A stretch of 64,000 bases of DNA from Anaerotignum sp. MB30-C6 (GTDB lineage Bacteria > Bacillota > Clostridia > Lachnospirales > Anaerotignaceae). Below, piece after piece: positions 7,909 to 16,447 of the stretch. Each line of letters begins with the position of its first letter. Position 1 is the stretch's first letter. Under the pieces are notes generated by a model. That model saw only the letters and a program-made list of their open reading frames with translations, ran no database searches and was not told where the DNA came from. The stretch is from contig NZ_CP133078.1 of NCBI RefSeq assembly GCF_030908465.1, positions 372,001 to 436,000 of the forward strand. Reading direction: 5' to 3'. Made by a program: the position numbers and the translations under genes.

Positions 7909-8463
7909 ATGGAACAAAAGGATTTTTGCCAAAAAGTAGACGAGGATATTGACCGCAGCCGTGCAACATGGGACGCTTATTCGTATGATGAAGAAGAAAT
8001 GTCGGTTTTGTTCCGTTATCTTGTAAATACATATAAGGACAAGATAGAAGGCTTTTGTATCGGCCTTAAAGTGATTCAGCCTTACGAAAAGTCTGCGTTA
8101 AAGGCTGAGGCATACCGTGAGAATATTAAAAAAATGGTAAAGCGGTTAGAGGGTTTTCGCTATAATGGATATCAAAACGAAGGCCTATTAGATTATTATT
8201 TAAAACTGGAACACAGCGATTTATCTTTGGATGTGGATTTTACCGATTTGCGTTTGGAAATTGGTTTGATGGAAAACATATCTAAGTATGAGAAAGACGA
8301 GATTATTGAGAAATTGGGTGAGATGGAAGATATTTGTTCCCAGGTGTTATTTAAACGACAAAAGTGGGAGCGGATGCGAGAGTATTTGGTTTGGTTATCA
8401 GGCAAAGATGTAGATATTGCGTTGAAAATCCTCCCGATTTTTTTTAAAATATATAAAAAGTAA
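7909..8463 (+). CDS. Protein of unknown function, 184 residues
   Basis: I cannot assign a family. The protein is about 184 residues, strongly charged (Lys/Glu/Asp), predicted largely helical, and lacks signal or membrane segments. Recognisable stretches include YSYDEEEMSVLFRYLVNTYKD and repeated amphipathic helices toward a Lys-rich C-terminus. ATG 7909 is chosen because GGTGGAG lies 6-7 bases upstream; ATG 7888 has no such site. A TATAAT at 7854-7859 may be its -10 box, without a clear -35. It ends 13 bases before the HAD hydrolase gene and is probably cotranscribed with it. Confidence 0.65.
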   Translation: MEQKDFCQKVDEDIDRSRATWDAYSYDEEEMSVLFRYLVNTYKDKIEGFCIGLKVIQPYEKSALKAEAYRENIKKMVKRLEGFRYNGYQNEGLLDYYLKLEHSDLSLDVDFTDLRLEIGLMENISKYEKDEIIEKLGEMEDICSQVLFKRQKWERMREYLVWLSGKDVDIALKILPIFFKIYKK

Positions 8464-8476
8464 GAGGGATAAATAG

Positions 8477-9268
8477 ATGATTAAATTAATTGTATCGGAT
8501 ATGGATGGAACACTGTTAAATGATAAAAAAAGTATAGATCCAGAGATTTATAAGCTTTTGCCTAGGCTTCATGAAAACGGCATTCGTTTTGTAGTTGCCA
8601 GTGGCCGTCAGTATCCTAGTCTAAAAAAGCATTTTGATGAACATATGGAAGATGTTGTTGTCATTGCAGAAAATGGAGCCTTTGTTGTGGATAACGGCAA
8701 AGAGCTTGTGGTTGAGCCAATGGACAAAGAAGAAGTAGAGCATTGTTTGGACAAGATCTTTTCCCTGAAGGGGATAGAACCCTTGCTTTGTGCAAAATAC
8801 TGCACCTATACAAGAAGCCCAGAGCTTTTAGAACTGTTATCTTCCCCGCTATTTCATTATGAAATGCGTCTTGTAGATGATTTATATCAGGTGAAAGAGG
8901 ATATAATTAAAGTATCCATGATTTCCCACGAAGGGGAGAGTGCTGAAACCTGCTATAATAATCTTCGTCCATTGCTGGATGATGAGTTGGGTTTGGTAAT
9001 TTCCGGGGATACTTGTTTGGATACAGGGTTAAATGGTGTTACTAAGGGCACTGCTGTTGGGGCTTTGCAAAAAATGTGGGGGATTACACCGGAAGAAACT
9101 GTGGTTTTTGGCGACCAATATAACGACGTGGAAATGTTTAAGCAGGCTTACCATAGCTATGCCATGGAAGGTGCATCAGACGGTGTGAAGAAATTTGCTC
9201 GTTTTCAAGCGGGAAGTAATAATAAAGGCGGGGTAGTGAAAGCCATACGGCAATTAACGGGGCTTTGA
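8477..9268 (+). CDS. HAD superfamily Cof-type phosphatase
   Basis: This 263-residue protein is a Cof/YidA-like HAD hydrolase with a type IIB cap. Motif I is VSDMDGTLLN (nucleophile and acid Asp at about 8 and 10), motif II is VVASGRQY, and motifs III/IV are KGTAVGALQKMWG and VFGDQYNDVEMF. These enzymes dephosphorylate sugar phosphates or similar small metabolites in the cytoplasm; the substrate cannot be read from sequence. The stop overlaps the region just before mtaB, so the genes are likely cotranscribed. Confidence 0.9.
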   Translation: MIKLIVSDMDGTLLNDKKSIDPEIYKLLPRLHENGIRFVVASGRQYPSLKKHFDEHMEDVVVIAENGAFVVDNGKELVVEPMDKEEVEHCLDKIFSLKGIEPLLCAKYCTYTRSPELLELLSSPLFHYEMRLVDDLYQVKEDIIKVSMISHEGESAETCYNNLRPLLDDELGLVISGDTCLDTGLNGVTKGTAVGALQKMWGITPEETVVFGDQYNDVEMFKQAYHSYAMEGASDGVKKFARFQAGSNNKGGVVKAIRQLTGL

Positions 9269-9291
9269 TACCAAAAAGAACGGAGAGAATC

Positions 9292-10590
9292 ATGAAAAGA
9301 GCAGCAAGTTATGCCCTTGGTTGCAAGGTGAATCAATACGAGAGTGAGGCCATTGCCGAGCTATTTGCCGAAAAGGGATATGAAATAGTTGGAATTGATG
9401 ATGTTGCAGATGTATATGTTATTAATACCTGTACAGTTACGAATTTCGGTGATAAAAAGTCCAGACAGTTAATTCGTAAGGTAAAAAGACAGAATGAAAA
9501 TGCTGTGGTTGCCGTGGTGGGTTGCTATGCCCAGACAGCACCCAAGGAAATTATGGAAGTGGAAGGCGTGAATTTGGTGATTGGCACCAAAGACCGTGGT
9601 CAAATTGTAGAGATGGTTGAGGAATACAATCCGCAAAAAGGCGTAGAAAACCATGTTACAGATATTATGAAAGAGCGGGTTTTTGAACCCCTTTCCATTC
9701 AAAAGTTAGCAAACCGTACCCGTGCATATTTGAAAATTCAGGATGGATGCAGCCAGTATTGTTCTTATTGCATCATTCCTTTTGCCCGTGGGCCAATTCG
9801 TAGCCGTGAACCTCAAGATGTTTTGGCTGAAGTAAAGCGATTGGCGGACAACGGATTTAAAGAAGTGGTTTTAACAGGGATTCACGTGGCAAGCTACGGA
9901 AAAGACAGTAAGGATACAAGCTTATTGGATATCTTGCGTCAGGTACATGAAGTTGAGGGAATCAGTCGTATCCGCTTTAGTTCCATTGAACCCAACGTGG
10001 TGACAGAGGAGTTTGCAAAAACCATGGCGGAACTGCCAAAGGTTTGCCCTCATTTCCACCTTTCTTTACAAAGTGGAAGTGACAAAACGTTAAAAGAAAT
10101 GAACCGAAAGTATGATACTGAGAAGTATCGTCAGGCGGTGGCTCTTTTACGAAAGTATTTACCAGATGTGGCTTTGACAACAGATATCATCGTAGGGTTC
10201 CCTGGTGAAACGCAAGCAGATTTTAACGAATGTTATGATTTTGCGAAAGAAATTGGTTTTTCCAAAATTCATGTTTTCCCATATTCACCGAAAAAAGGCA
10301 CACCTGCGGCAGAGAGAAAAGATCAGCTTCAAAACAGCGTTAAGTCTGAAAGAAGTCATAAATTACTTGCTTTAAGCGAAGAAATGACAGCTGACTTCTT
10401 GAAGAAATACGTAGGAGAAACAGTGGAAGTATTATATGAAAAAACCTTGGAAGATGGCGTGTACGAGGGGCACACTTCAAACTACATGAAAGTCCATGGA
10501 AAAAGCCCAGAGGATATAACCAATAAAATTGTTTTGACAAAAATAACCCATACTGAAGAGGAAATTGCTTTTGGTCAGGTTGGTTTGTAA
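9292..10590 (+). CDS. mtaB: tRNA t6A37 methylthiotransferase MtaB
   Basis: This 432-residue radical SAM methylthiotransferase converts t6A37 to ms2t6A in tRNA. An N-terminal UPF0004 domain (YALGCKVNQYESEA, VINTCTVT, VGCYAQ) supplies one iron-sulfur cluster. The radical SAM domain has CSQYCSYCIIPFARG (the CxxxCxxC motif), and a TRAM-like domain closes the protein. The first motif and HVFPYSPKKGTPA distinguish MtaB from MiaB and RimO. ATG 9292 has ACGGAGAG just upstream and is preferred to a TTG at 9265 that overlaps the stop of the HAD gene. Confidence 0.93.
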   Translation: MKRAASYALGCKVNQYESEAIAELFAEKGYEIVGIDDVADVYVINTCTVTNFGDKKSRQLIRKVKRQNENAVVAVVGCYAQTAPKEIMEVEGVNLVIGTKDRGQIVEMVEEYNPQKGVENHVTDIMKERVFEPLSIQKLANRTRAYLKIQDGCSQYCSYCIIPFARGPIRSREPQDVLAEVKRLADNGFKEVVLTGIHVASYGKDSKDTSLLDILRQVHEVEGISRIRFSSIEPNVVTEEFAKTMAELPKVCPHFHLSLQSGSDKTLKEMNRKYDTEKYRQAVALLRKYLPDVALTTDIIVGFPGETQADFNECYDFAKEIGFSKIHVFPYSPKKGTPAAERKDQLQNSVKSERSHKLLALSEEMTADFLKKYVGETVEVLYEKTLEDGVYEGHTSNYMKVHGKSPEDITNKIVLTKITHTEEEIAFGQVGL

Positions 10591-10695
10591 TCATTCTGTA
10601 AGGATAATGTTGTTGCAATAAGGTTTGGTTTATATTATGATGAAATAAGATGATAGATGAAAAGCGAACGGATCGCGTGATGGGGAGTGAGAGGT

Positions 10696-10956
10696 ATGAG
10701 TAATATCAATGAGACACAATATTTTGGAAGAGTAGAAAAAGAGCCCGAAAACGAAGCAAAAAAGATCCTCATCGCTGTTAGCACGGCCTTGAAGGAAAAA
10801 GGATATAATCCTGTAAATCAGATTGTTGGATATATTTTATCTGGCGATCCTACCTATATCACCAGTTATATGAATGCCCGGGTTATGATAAGAAAATTGG
10901 AACGGGATGAATTATTAGAAGAATTGGTGAAAGACTATATGGAGCGTAACGATTAA
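10696..10956 (+). CDS. ireB: IreB family regulatory phosphoprotein (UPF0297)
   Basis: This 86-residue protein is a clear UPF0297/IreB member: ETQYFGR near the start, [27 protein letters not shown] in the centre, and [17 protein letters not shown] at the end. In Enterococcus IreB is a phosphorylated target of the PASTA kinase IreK and lowers cephalosporin resistance; the role here is inferred. ATG 10696 follows GGGGAGTGAGAGG. It sits 15 bases before ruvX, the usual neighbour, and DUF1292 follows. Confidence 0.92.
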   Translation: MSNINETQYFGRVEKEPENEAKKILIAVSTALKEKGYNPVNQIVGYILSGDPTYITSYMNARVMIRKLERDELLEELVKDYMERND

Positions 10957-10971
10957 GAAAGAGGAAAACAA

Positions 10972-11400
10972 TTGCGTATTTTAGGATTAGATTATGGAGA
11001 TAAAACCATAGGGGTTGCAGTAAGTGATCCCTTGGGATGGACAGCGCAGGGTGTGGAAATTATTCGTAGAGACAATCCTGCTGAATATAAGAAAAGTTTA
11101 AAACGTCTAGCGGAATTGGTAGAGGAATACAATCCAGAAGGTATTGTATTGGGCTATCCCAAAAACTTGGATAATTCTGAAGGGGAGCGTTGTGTGAAAA
11201 CAAAGGCATTTGCCGAGAGAGTTGAAAAACGTTTTCCTAAGGTAGAGTTGGTTTTGTGGGACGAGAGATTTAGTACCATTGCCGCTGAACGTGCGTTGCG
11301 TGAGGCTGATTTAAGCCATGAAAAAAGAAAAAGTGTGATTGACAAGATGGCGGCTGTGCATATTCTTCAGGGCTATTTAGATAGCAGAAATAGAGGATAA
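10972..11400 (+). CDS. ruvX: Putative pre-16S rRNA nuclease / Holliday junction resolvase RuvX (YqgF)
   Basis: This 142-residue RNase H-fold protein has ILGLDYGDKTIGVAVSDP (first catalytic Asp), GIVLGYPKNLDNSEG, VLWDERFSTIAAERAL (catalytic Glu) and the C-terminal DKMAAVHILQGYLD. The family trims the 5' end of 16S rRNA and has been proposed to resolve Holliday junctions. It starts with TTG 10972 behind GAGGAAAACA. It lies between ireB and DUF1292, a conserved Firmicute order. Confidence 0.92.
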   Translation: MRILGLDYGDKTIGVAVSDPLGWTAQGVEIIRRDNPAEYKKSLKRLAELVEEYNPEGIVLGYPKNLDNSEGERCVKTKAFAERVEKRFPKVELVLWDERFSTIAAERALREADLSHEKRKSVIDKMAAVHILQGYLDSRNRG

Positions 11401-11436
11401 GGACTGTTGCAAACGGAGCTAAAGGAGCAATGACGA

Positions 11437-11739
11437 ATGGCAGACATTTTTGATGAAGTAAATGAGATCGAATTTGAAACAGTGACAATGACAGCAGAAG
11501 ACGGTTCCGAGGTTGAGTTTTCCATCATCGACAACGTGGCTTGTGGCGGAGAAAGATATTTACTGGTAGTTGAGACAGAATTAATGGACGATGATGAAAC
11601 AGAAGCGCTTATTTTGAAAGAAAGTTCTATTAATACGGATGACGTAACCTATGAATTGGTTGAAGATGACGCAGAATTTGACCGTGTAGCAGACTTATTC
11701 GCCCAAAAAGGCGAAGATTACGAAGTGGAAATCGACTGA
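11437..11739 (+). CDS. DUF1292 family protein
   Basis: This 100-residue, very acidic protein matches DUF1292 (YrzB-like): an N-terminal IEFETVTMTAEDGSEVEF, then the conserved centre VACGGERYLLVVE and acidic residues to the end. No molecular function is established. AAAGGAG lies about 10 bases before ATG 11437. It completes the ireB-ruvX-DUF1292 trio; in many relatives a Fur-type regulator and RNase J come next, but here no fur gene is present in the following gap. Confidence 0.88.
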   Translation: MADIFDEVNEIEFETVTMTAEDGSEVEFSIIDNVACGGERYLLVVETELMDDDETEALILKESSINTDDVTYELVEDDAEFDRVADLFAQKGEDYEVEID

Positions 11740-12435
11740 TTTTAATATCCTTGTTTGGGATTCATTTCGCACAAAATTGCAACGAAAGTAATATCTTTAA
11801 GAAGAGGCAGATGGCTAATTTTAAAAAGGCGGTCTGTTGACTACAGCGTTGTAGTAGGGGACTATTCCTTTTTATGTGTACAAGGTGTTGAAGTGAAGAT
11901 TTAAGAAAAGAATTGAAATTATATACAATGGATTAGTAGCTTGTTAGCCTGCAGGCTAACAAGCTCTACTTCATGATGAATTGGAAAGGGAAGGTATTTT
12001 CCTATTTTTTGGTTACAAAATTTAGTGAGAGTGGTGGTTTCTTTCCTAGTAAAAGAGTTGGTTCATTCACTGTCTTTCCAAGGAGGAGATTCCAGTGGAG
12101 ATGGGCAGACTCAATTATTTCATTTGACTATGATCACAAACGTATAACCAATGCGTTTACGATAGATGAATGGCAGCAGTTTGCCGAATCATCATGTGCG
12201 GAAAAAGAAGTAAAACAGAATACGTATAATTTGGCAGAACCTCTGGAAGGAAAACATGGATCGGAGAGATGTTTTCAAAGAAATAGGCGACCTGCCCTTT
12301 TTATGTGTACCCAAAATATAGAAAAAAAGAATTTTGTCTATAAGGGTTTTTGTTTTTGCGGTTTAAACTGCGCTTTTTTACGGCATAATAAAAGAATAAG
12401 AAAATCGGAAAAGAAAAGTAAAGGAGGTGTGTTTT
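11740..12435. other. Long intergenic region before rnj, no convincing gene
   Basis: About 700 bases without a well-supported gene. It holds a perfect 28-bp palindrome (11938-11965, listed separately), a small hairpin near 11841 (CTACA/TGTAG), and the 14-mer CTTTTTATGTGTAC twice (about 11868 and 12297). A 164-codon open frame from 11973 has no clear Shine-Dalgarno and a composition unlike its neighbours, so it is not called. The region probably contains the rnj leader. Confidence 0.5.
11938..11965. repeat. Perfect 28-bp palindrome
   Basis: AGCTTGTTAGCCTG and its exact complement CAGGCTAACAAGCT abut with no spacer. No T-tract follows on either strand within a few bases, so it is not a standard terminator. 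It could be a protein-binding site or a dispersed palindromic element; no second copy is in the window. Confidence 0.8.
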
Positions 12436-14118
12436 TTGGCAGGAAGAAAACCGAGACCCAAGGCTAAGCTTAAGGTTGCTGCTTTGGGTGGGTTGGATGA
12501 AATTGGGAAGAATATGACCATTTTAGAATACGGAAATGACATTATGGTCATTGACTGTGGTTTGGCATTCCCCAAAGATGATATGTTGGGAATTGATTTG
12601 GTTATCCCCGATGTAACATATCTGACCAAAAACAAAGATAAAATAAGGGGTATTGTATTGACCCATGGACATGAGGATCATATTGGGGCATTACCCTATA
12701 TTCTAAAACAGCTGAATGTACCCGTTTTCGGTACACTTTTGACACTGGGGCTGTTGGAGAACAAACTAAGAGAACACAAAATGTTGGATAAAACCGTTTT
12801 GCATACGGTCGTTCCTGGTGAAAAGGTGAAGTTGGGTCAGTTTAACGTGGAATTTATCCACACAAATCACTCAATTGCAGATGCCGTGGCATTGGCTATT
12901 CATACACCCATTGGAACCGTTGTGCATACAGGGGATTTTAAGGTGGATTATACACCCATCGATGGGGAAATCATTGATCTGCAGCGTTTTGCTGAGTTAG
13001 GAAAAGAAGGCGTTCTCCTTTTGATGAGCGACAGCACCAATGCGGAAAGAAAAGGGTTTACCATATCAGAAAAAAATGTGGGTAAAGTCTTTGAAAGAAT
13101 TTTTGAAGATTCCCCTAAAAACCGTATTATGGTCGCAACCTTCTCATCAAATATCCATCGTATTCAGCAGGTAATCAATGCTGCCCATATGCATGGACGA
13201 AAGGTTGCCATTATCGGCAGAAGCATGGTGAATGCAGTAAAAACAGCTTCTGAATTAGAGTATTTGTGGATACCACCCCGTACGTTAATTGATATTGGCG
13301 AAATTAAAAACTATCGTGATGAGCAGCTTGTAATCATCACTACCGGCAGTCAGGGTGAACCTATGTCTGCTCTCTCCAGAATTTCAATGAATGAGCATAA
13401 GCAAGTGAGTGTGAAACCTGATGATAAAATCATCATCAGCGCATCTGCCATTCCCGGCAATGAAAAGAGCGTAATCAAGGTTGTGAACGAACTTTTGAAA
13501 AAGGGTGCTGATGTCATTTATGGGGATATGGAAGAAATCCATGTTTCTGGCCATGCAAGGCAGGAAGAGTTAAAACTGATGCTTGCGTTGACTAAGCCAA
13601 AATACTTCATGCCTGTTCACGGCGAGTTTATGCACCTTGCCAGCCACAGAGATTTAGCCATTTCCATGGGCTTAGATAAAAAAGATATTTTTGTAATGAA
13701 ATTAGGCGAAGTCCTTGAAATTTCCCGTACGGAAGCAAAGGTCAATGGCACTGTACCTGCAGGACAGGTTATGGTTGATGGCCTTGGTGTAGGTGACGTT
13801 GGAAACATTGTATTAAGAGATAGAAAGCATTTATCTCAGGATGGCTTAATGGTGGTGGTTGTAACCATGGACCGAGAAAATGGTACCATTGTTGCAGGGC
13901 CAGACATCATTTCCAGAGGCTTTGTATACGTTCGTGTTGCAGAGGACCTTATGGATGAAGCAAGGAAAGTGGTACTTGCGGCTTTAATGGAATGTGAAGA
14001 AAAGAACATTACAAGTTGGAATTATATTAAGGGTGTAATTAAAGATACGCTGAAGAATTTCCTTTGGCAGAAAACAAAGAGAAGCCCTATGATTCTACCA
14101 ATCATCATGGAAGTATAA
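12436..14118 (+). CDS. rnj: Ribonuclease J
   Basis: This 560-residue beta-lactamase-fold/beta-CASP ribonuclease acts as an endonuclease and 5'-3' exonuclease in mRNA decay and rRNA maturation. The metal-binding motif is THGHEDHIGALPYI; further landmarks are VHTGDFKVDYTP, ATFSSNIHRIQQV, TTGSQGEPMSALSR and VSGHARQEELKLML, with the RNase J C-terminal domain from about residue 450. The length is standard. TTG 12436 is the likely start because AAGGAGG at 12421-12427 is 8 bases upstream. A terminator follows. Confidence 0.94.
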   Translation: MAGRKPRPKAKLKVAALGGLDEIGKNMTILEYGNDIMVIDCGLAFPKDDMLGIDLVIPDVTYLTKNKDKIRGIVLTHGHEDHIGALPYILKQLNVPVFGTLLTLGLLENKLREHKMLDKTVLHTVVPGEKVKLGQFNVEFIHTNHSIADAVALAIHTPIGTVVHTGDFKVDYTPIDGEIIDLQRFAELGKEGVLLLMSDSTNAERKGFTISEKNVGKVFERIFEDSPKNRIMVATFSSNIHRIQQVINAAHMHGRKVAIIGRSMVNAVKTASELEYLWIPPRTLIDIGEIKNYRDEQLVIITTGSQGEPMSALSRISMNEHKQVSVKPDDKIIISASAIPGNEKSVIKVVNELLKKGADVIYGDMEEIHVSGHARQEELKLMLALTKPKYFMPVHGEFMHLASHRDLAISMGLDKKDIFVMKLGEVLEISRTEAKVNGTVPAGQVMVDGLGVGDVGNIVLRDRKHLSQDGLMVVVVTMDRENGTIVAGPDIISRGFVYVRVAEDLMDEARKVVLAALMECEEKNITSWNYIKGVIKDTLKNFLWQKTKRSPMILPIIMEV

Positions 14119-14124
14119 TAGGAA

Positions 14125-14172
14125 AAACCCCGAAATTGCTTATAACATTAAGCAACTTCGGGGTTTGTTTTT
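14125..14172 (+). terminator. Terminator after rnj
   Basis: AAACCCCGAAATTGCTTA pairs with TAAGCAACTTCGGGGTTT (18 bp, one mismatch) around a TAACAT loop, then GTTTTT. Confidence 0.9.
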
Positions 14173-14216
14173 GCTGTTATCTAAAATATTAAAAATTCTT
14201 CCAAGGGTTGTTGTTT

Positions 14217-14246
14217 TTGATATATTTCCTGCTTTTATGCTATAAT
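14217..14246 (+). promoter_or_regulatory. Promoter upstream of the rnhB-yraN fusion
   Basis: TTGATA (14217-14222), an 18-base spacer and TATAAT (14241-14246) preceded by TGC (extended -10). A second extended -10, TGT-TATAAT, lies at 14336-14344 just before the gene but with a poor -35. Confidence 0.55.
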
Positions 14247-14367
14247 AAATATCATTCGTATCCCGAAGGGATGTAAATTAAAATACCTTGGAAAAGTAAA
14301 AGTCCGTAAGCGATACCTTTCTTTTTCTGCGGTTATGTTATAATGGTGAAAGAAAGGCGGGAAACCC

Positions 14368-15489
14368 ATGCAGTCGATCAAAGAAATTAAAGAACACTTA
14401 CAACAATGCTCTATGGAGGAACTGGGCGAATCCATTGAAGTTTTTGCTCTGGACCAGCGAAAAGGGGTGCAAAGTGCCATTGAATCAGCACGAAAAAGAA
14501 AAGCTTCCCATGAAAAGGAACTGGCTAGGCTGGAAATGATGTTGCAATATGAAAAAGCCTGTTTTGAACAGGGTTATGATCTTATTGCAGGTGTAGACGA
14601 GGTTGGACGTGGTCCGTTGGCAGGACCGGTCGTGGCGGCGGCGGTTATTCTACCAATAGATTGCAGGATTGAAGGTGTGGATGACTCAAAGAAACTTTCA
14701 GCAAAAAAACGTGAAAGCCTGTATGATGAAATTTTAGAAGAAGCGGTTTCTTACGGGATTGGCGTAATTTCCTGTGAAAGAATAGATGAGATAAATATTT
14801 TGCAGGCAACTTATGAGGCCATGCGAGAAGCCATCGCCCAGTTAAACCCTGCACCCAGATTTATTTTGGCAGATGCTGTGACAATTCCTGAAATTTCTAT
14901 CCCACAACAGGGCATTATAAAAGGGGATGCAAAAAGCCTTTCTATTGGTGCGGCAAGTATTGTTGCCAAAGTTTACAGAGATAGGCTTATGGAAACCTAT
15001 GATGAGTTATATCCTGGGTATGGATTTGCCTCCAATAAAGGGTATGGTTCAGCGGAGCATATTGCAGGCATTAAAGTTCAGGGAATTTGCCCCATTCATC
15101 GCAGAAGTTTTGTAAAGAATTTTTTAACACCGAAGGATAATCAATCAAAGGGTGCTTTAGGCGAAGCATTGGCAGTAAAACAAATGGAACGCATGGGGTA
15201 TGAAATATTACATAGAAACTACCGCAGTCACGGCGGAGAGATTGATATAATCGCAAAAAAGGATACATACATCATCTTCACTGAAGTAAAATATAGAGCG
15301 GGTCGAACAAAAGGTGAACCTTGTGAGGCGGTAGACAAACGCAAACAGGAGCATATCATTCGTACAGCTCAGGCATATATTGCTGAGAGAGGGTTAGAAG
15401 GAGATTTTCGCTTTGACGTTGCGGAAGTTTTGGAAGAGAATGGGAAAACTTTTTTCCGCTATACAGAGAATGGTTTTTGGTTAACATAA
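14368..15489 (+). CDS. rnhB: Ribonuclease HII fused to a YraN (UPF0102) nuclease-fold domain
   Basis: A single 373-residue frame joins two families usually encoded separately. Residues 1-65 are a helical N-terminal extension seen in Firmicute RNase HII. About 70-255 is RNase HII, which nicks RNA in DNA-RNA hybrids: GVDEVGRGPLAGPV (catalytic Asp-Glu), VDDSKKLSAKKRE, ILADAVTIP and ASIVAKVYRDRLM. About 262-373 is a UPF0102/YraN domain with KGALGEALAVKQMERMGYEIL, GGEIDIIAKKD and FTEVKYR, the predicted endonuclease-like core. No stop or obvious restart lies between them. The next gene, pgeF, starts 10 bases downstream. Confidence 0.93.
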   Translation: MQSIKEIKEHLQQCSMEELGESIEVFALDQRKGVQSAIESARKRKASHEKELARLEMMLQYEKACFEQGYDLIAGVDEVGRGPLAGPVVAAAVILPIDCRIEGVDDSKKLSAKKRESLYDEILEEAVSYGIGVISCERIDEINILQATYEAMREAIAQLNPAPRFILADAVTIPEISIPQQGIIKGDAKSLSIGAASIVAKVYRDRLMETYDELYPGYGFASNKGYGSAEHIAGIKVQGICPIHRRSFVKNFLTPKDNQSKGALGEALAVKQMERMGYEILHRNYRSHGGEIDIIAKKDTYIIFTEVKYRAGRTKGEPCEAVDKRKQEHIIRTAQAYIAERGLEGDFRFDVAEVLEENGKTFFRYTENGFWLT

Positions 15490-15499
15490 GGAGTATACT

Positions 15500-16309
15500 A
15501 TGAGGATAGAGAGAATTGGAGAAGTTGAGGTAGTTGTTTTCGACAATTTATCTCAAACAAATATGGTGAAGCACTGTTTTACCACTCGCCATGGTGGGGT
15601 AAGTCAAGGGTTTTATGGAAACATGAACATGGGCTTAGCCAGAGGTGAGGCCAAAGACATGGTTTTAAAAAACTATGGAATTTTAGGAGATGCCATAGGG
15701 TTTTCTAAAGAGAATTATGTGACTTCCCAACAAACCCACACCACAAATGTTCGTCGTATTATGGCTGAGGACAAAGGGAAGGGTGTACTTCGTGATCGGG
15801 GATATACAGATGTGGACGGGCTGATTACCAATGTGCCACATATTCCGTTGGTGATTTTTGGGGCAGATTGTGTTCCTGTTTTTTTACTAGACCCCAAGAA
15901 CAAAGCCATTGGCATGGCACACTGCGGATGGAAAGGCACAGGGGAGCGGATGGCAGAGCGTATATTGCAGGAAATGGTGGATGCCTTTGGTACACAGCCC
16001 AAAGATGTGGTTGCCGCGATCGGCCCTTCTATTGGAAAGTGTTGTTTTCAGGTGGATGACCTTGTGGTGGAACTATTTCGAGAGAATTTAGACTTCGCCC
16101 ATGAGATTATATTTGATGATCCGAAGGAAGTCGGGAAGTACCGCATAGACCTTTGGGAAACAAACCGCCGTCTCTTAGCTGATATGGGTGTGGTAAACAT
16201 TGAGATGGCAGAACTTTGCACAATGTGTGATACAAACCGTTTCTATTCCCACAGAAAGATGAGGGAAGACAGAGGTGTAATGGCAGGCGTTATGGAGTTA
16301 AAAGGCTGA
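15500..16309 (+). CDS. pgeF: Peptidoglycan editing factor PgeF (YfiH, multicopper oxidase-like laccase family)
   Basis: This 269-residue protein belongs to the YfiH/DUF152 family. It has HCFTTRHGGVSQGFYGNMNMGL, TSQQTHTTNVR, the metal-site motif FGADCVPVFLLD, and AHCGWKGTGERMA, with the C-terminal DTNRFYSHRK. In E. coli PgeF is a cytoplasmic enzyme that removes wrongly incorporated serine from peptidoglycan precursors; purine nucleoside activity is also reported for the family. GGAGTATACT precedes ATG 15500. It follows the rnhB-yraN fusion closely and der has its own promoter. Confidence 0.9.
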   Translation: MRIERIGEVEVVVFDNLSQTNMVKHCFTTRHGGVSQGFYGNMNMGLARGEAKDMVLKNYGILGDAIGFSKENYVTSQQTHTTNVRRIMAEDKGKGVLRDRGYTDVDGLITNVPHIPLVIFGADCVPVFLLDPKNKAIGMAHCGWKGTGERMAERILQEMVDAFGTQPKDVVAAIGPSIGKCCFQVDDLVVELFRENLDFAHEIIFDDPKEVGKYRIDLWETNRRLLADMGVVNIEMAELCTMCDTNRFYSHRKMREDRGVMAGVMELKG

Positions 16310-16325
16310 AAACAGGCTTGAACTA

Positions 16326-16355
16326 TTGTATTTGGAAATAATACTGTGGTATAAT
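16326..16355 (+). promoter_or_regulatory. Promoter of the der-plsY-gpsA operon
   Basis: TTGTAT (16326-16331), an 18-base spacer and TATAAT (16350-16355) with an upstream TGG extended -10 element. Confidence 0.55.
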
Positions 16356-16447
16356 CCTATAGTGGTTTAGAATGCTATTTTATCTGGTATATAGAATTAG
16401 AAACACAAATGATTTTATGAAATAGAGAGATACATGGAGGAATAAAT

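Noticed and set aside
11973-12467. 164-codon open frame in the gap before rnj
   Set aside because: It has no convincing Shine-Dalgarno, runs into the rnj start region in another frame, and its residue composition (many Phe, Arg, Cys, Trp) is unlike the neighbouring proteins.
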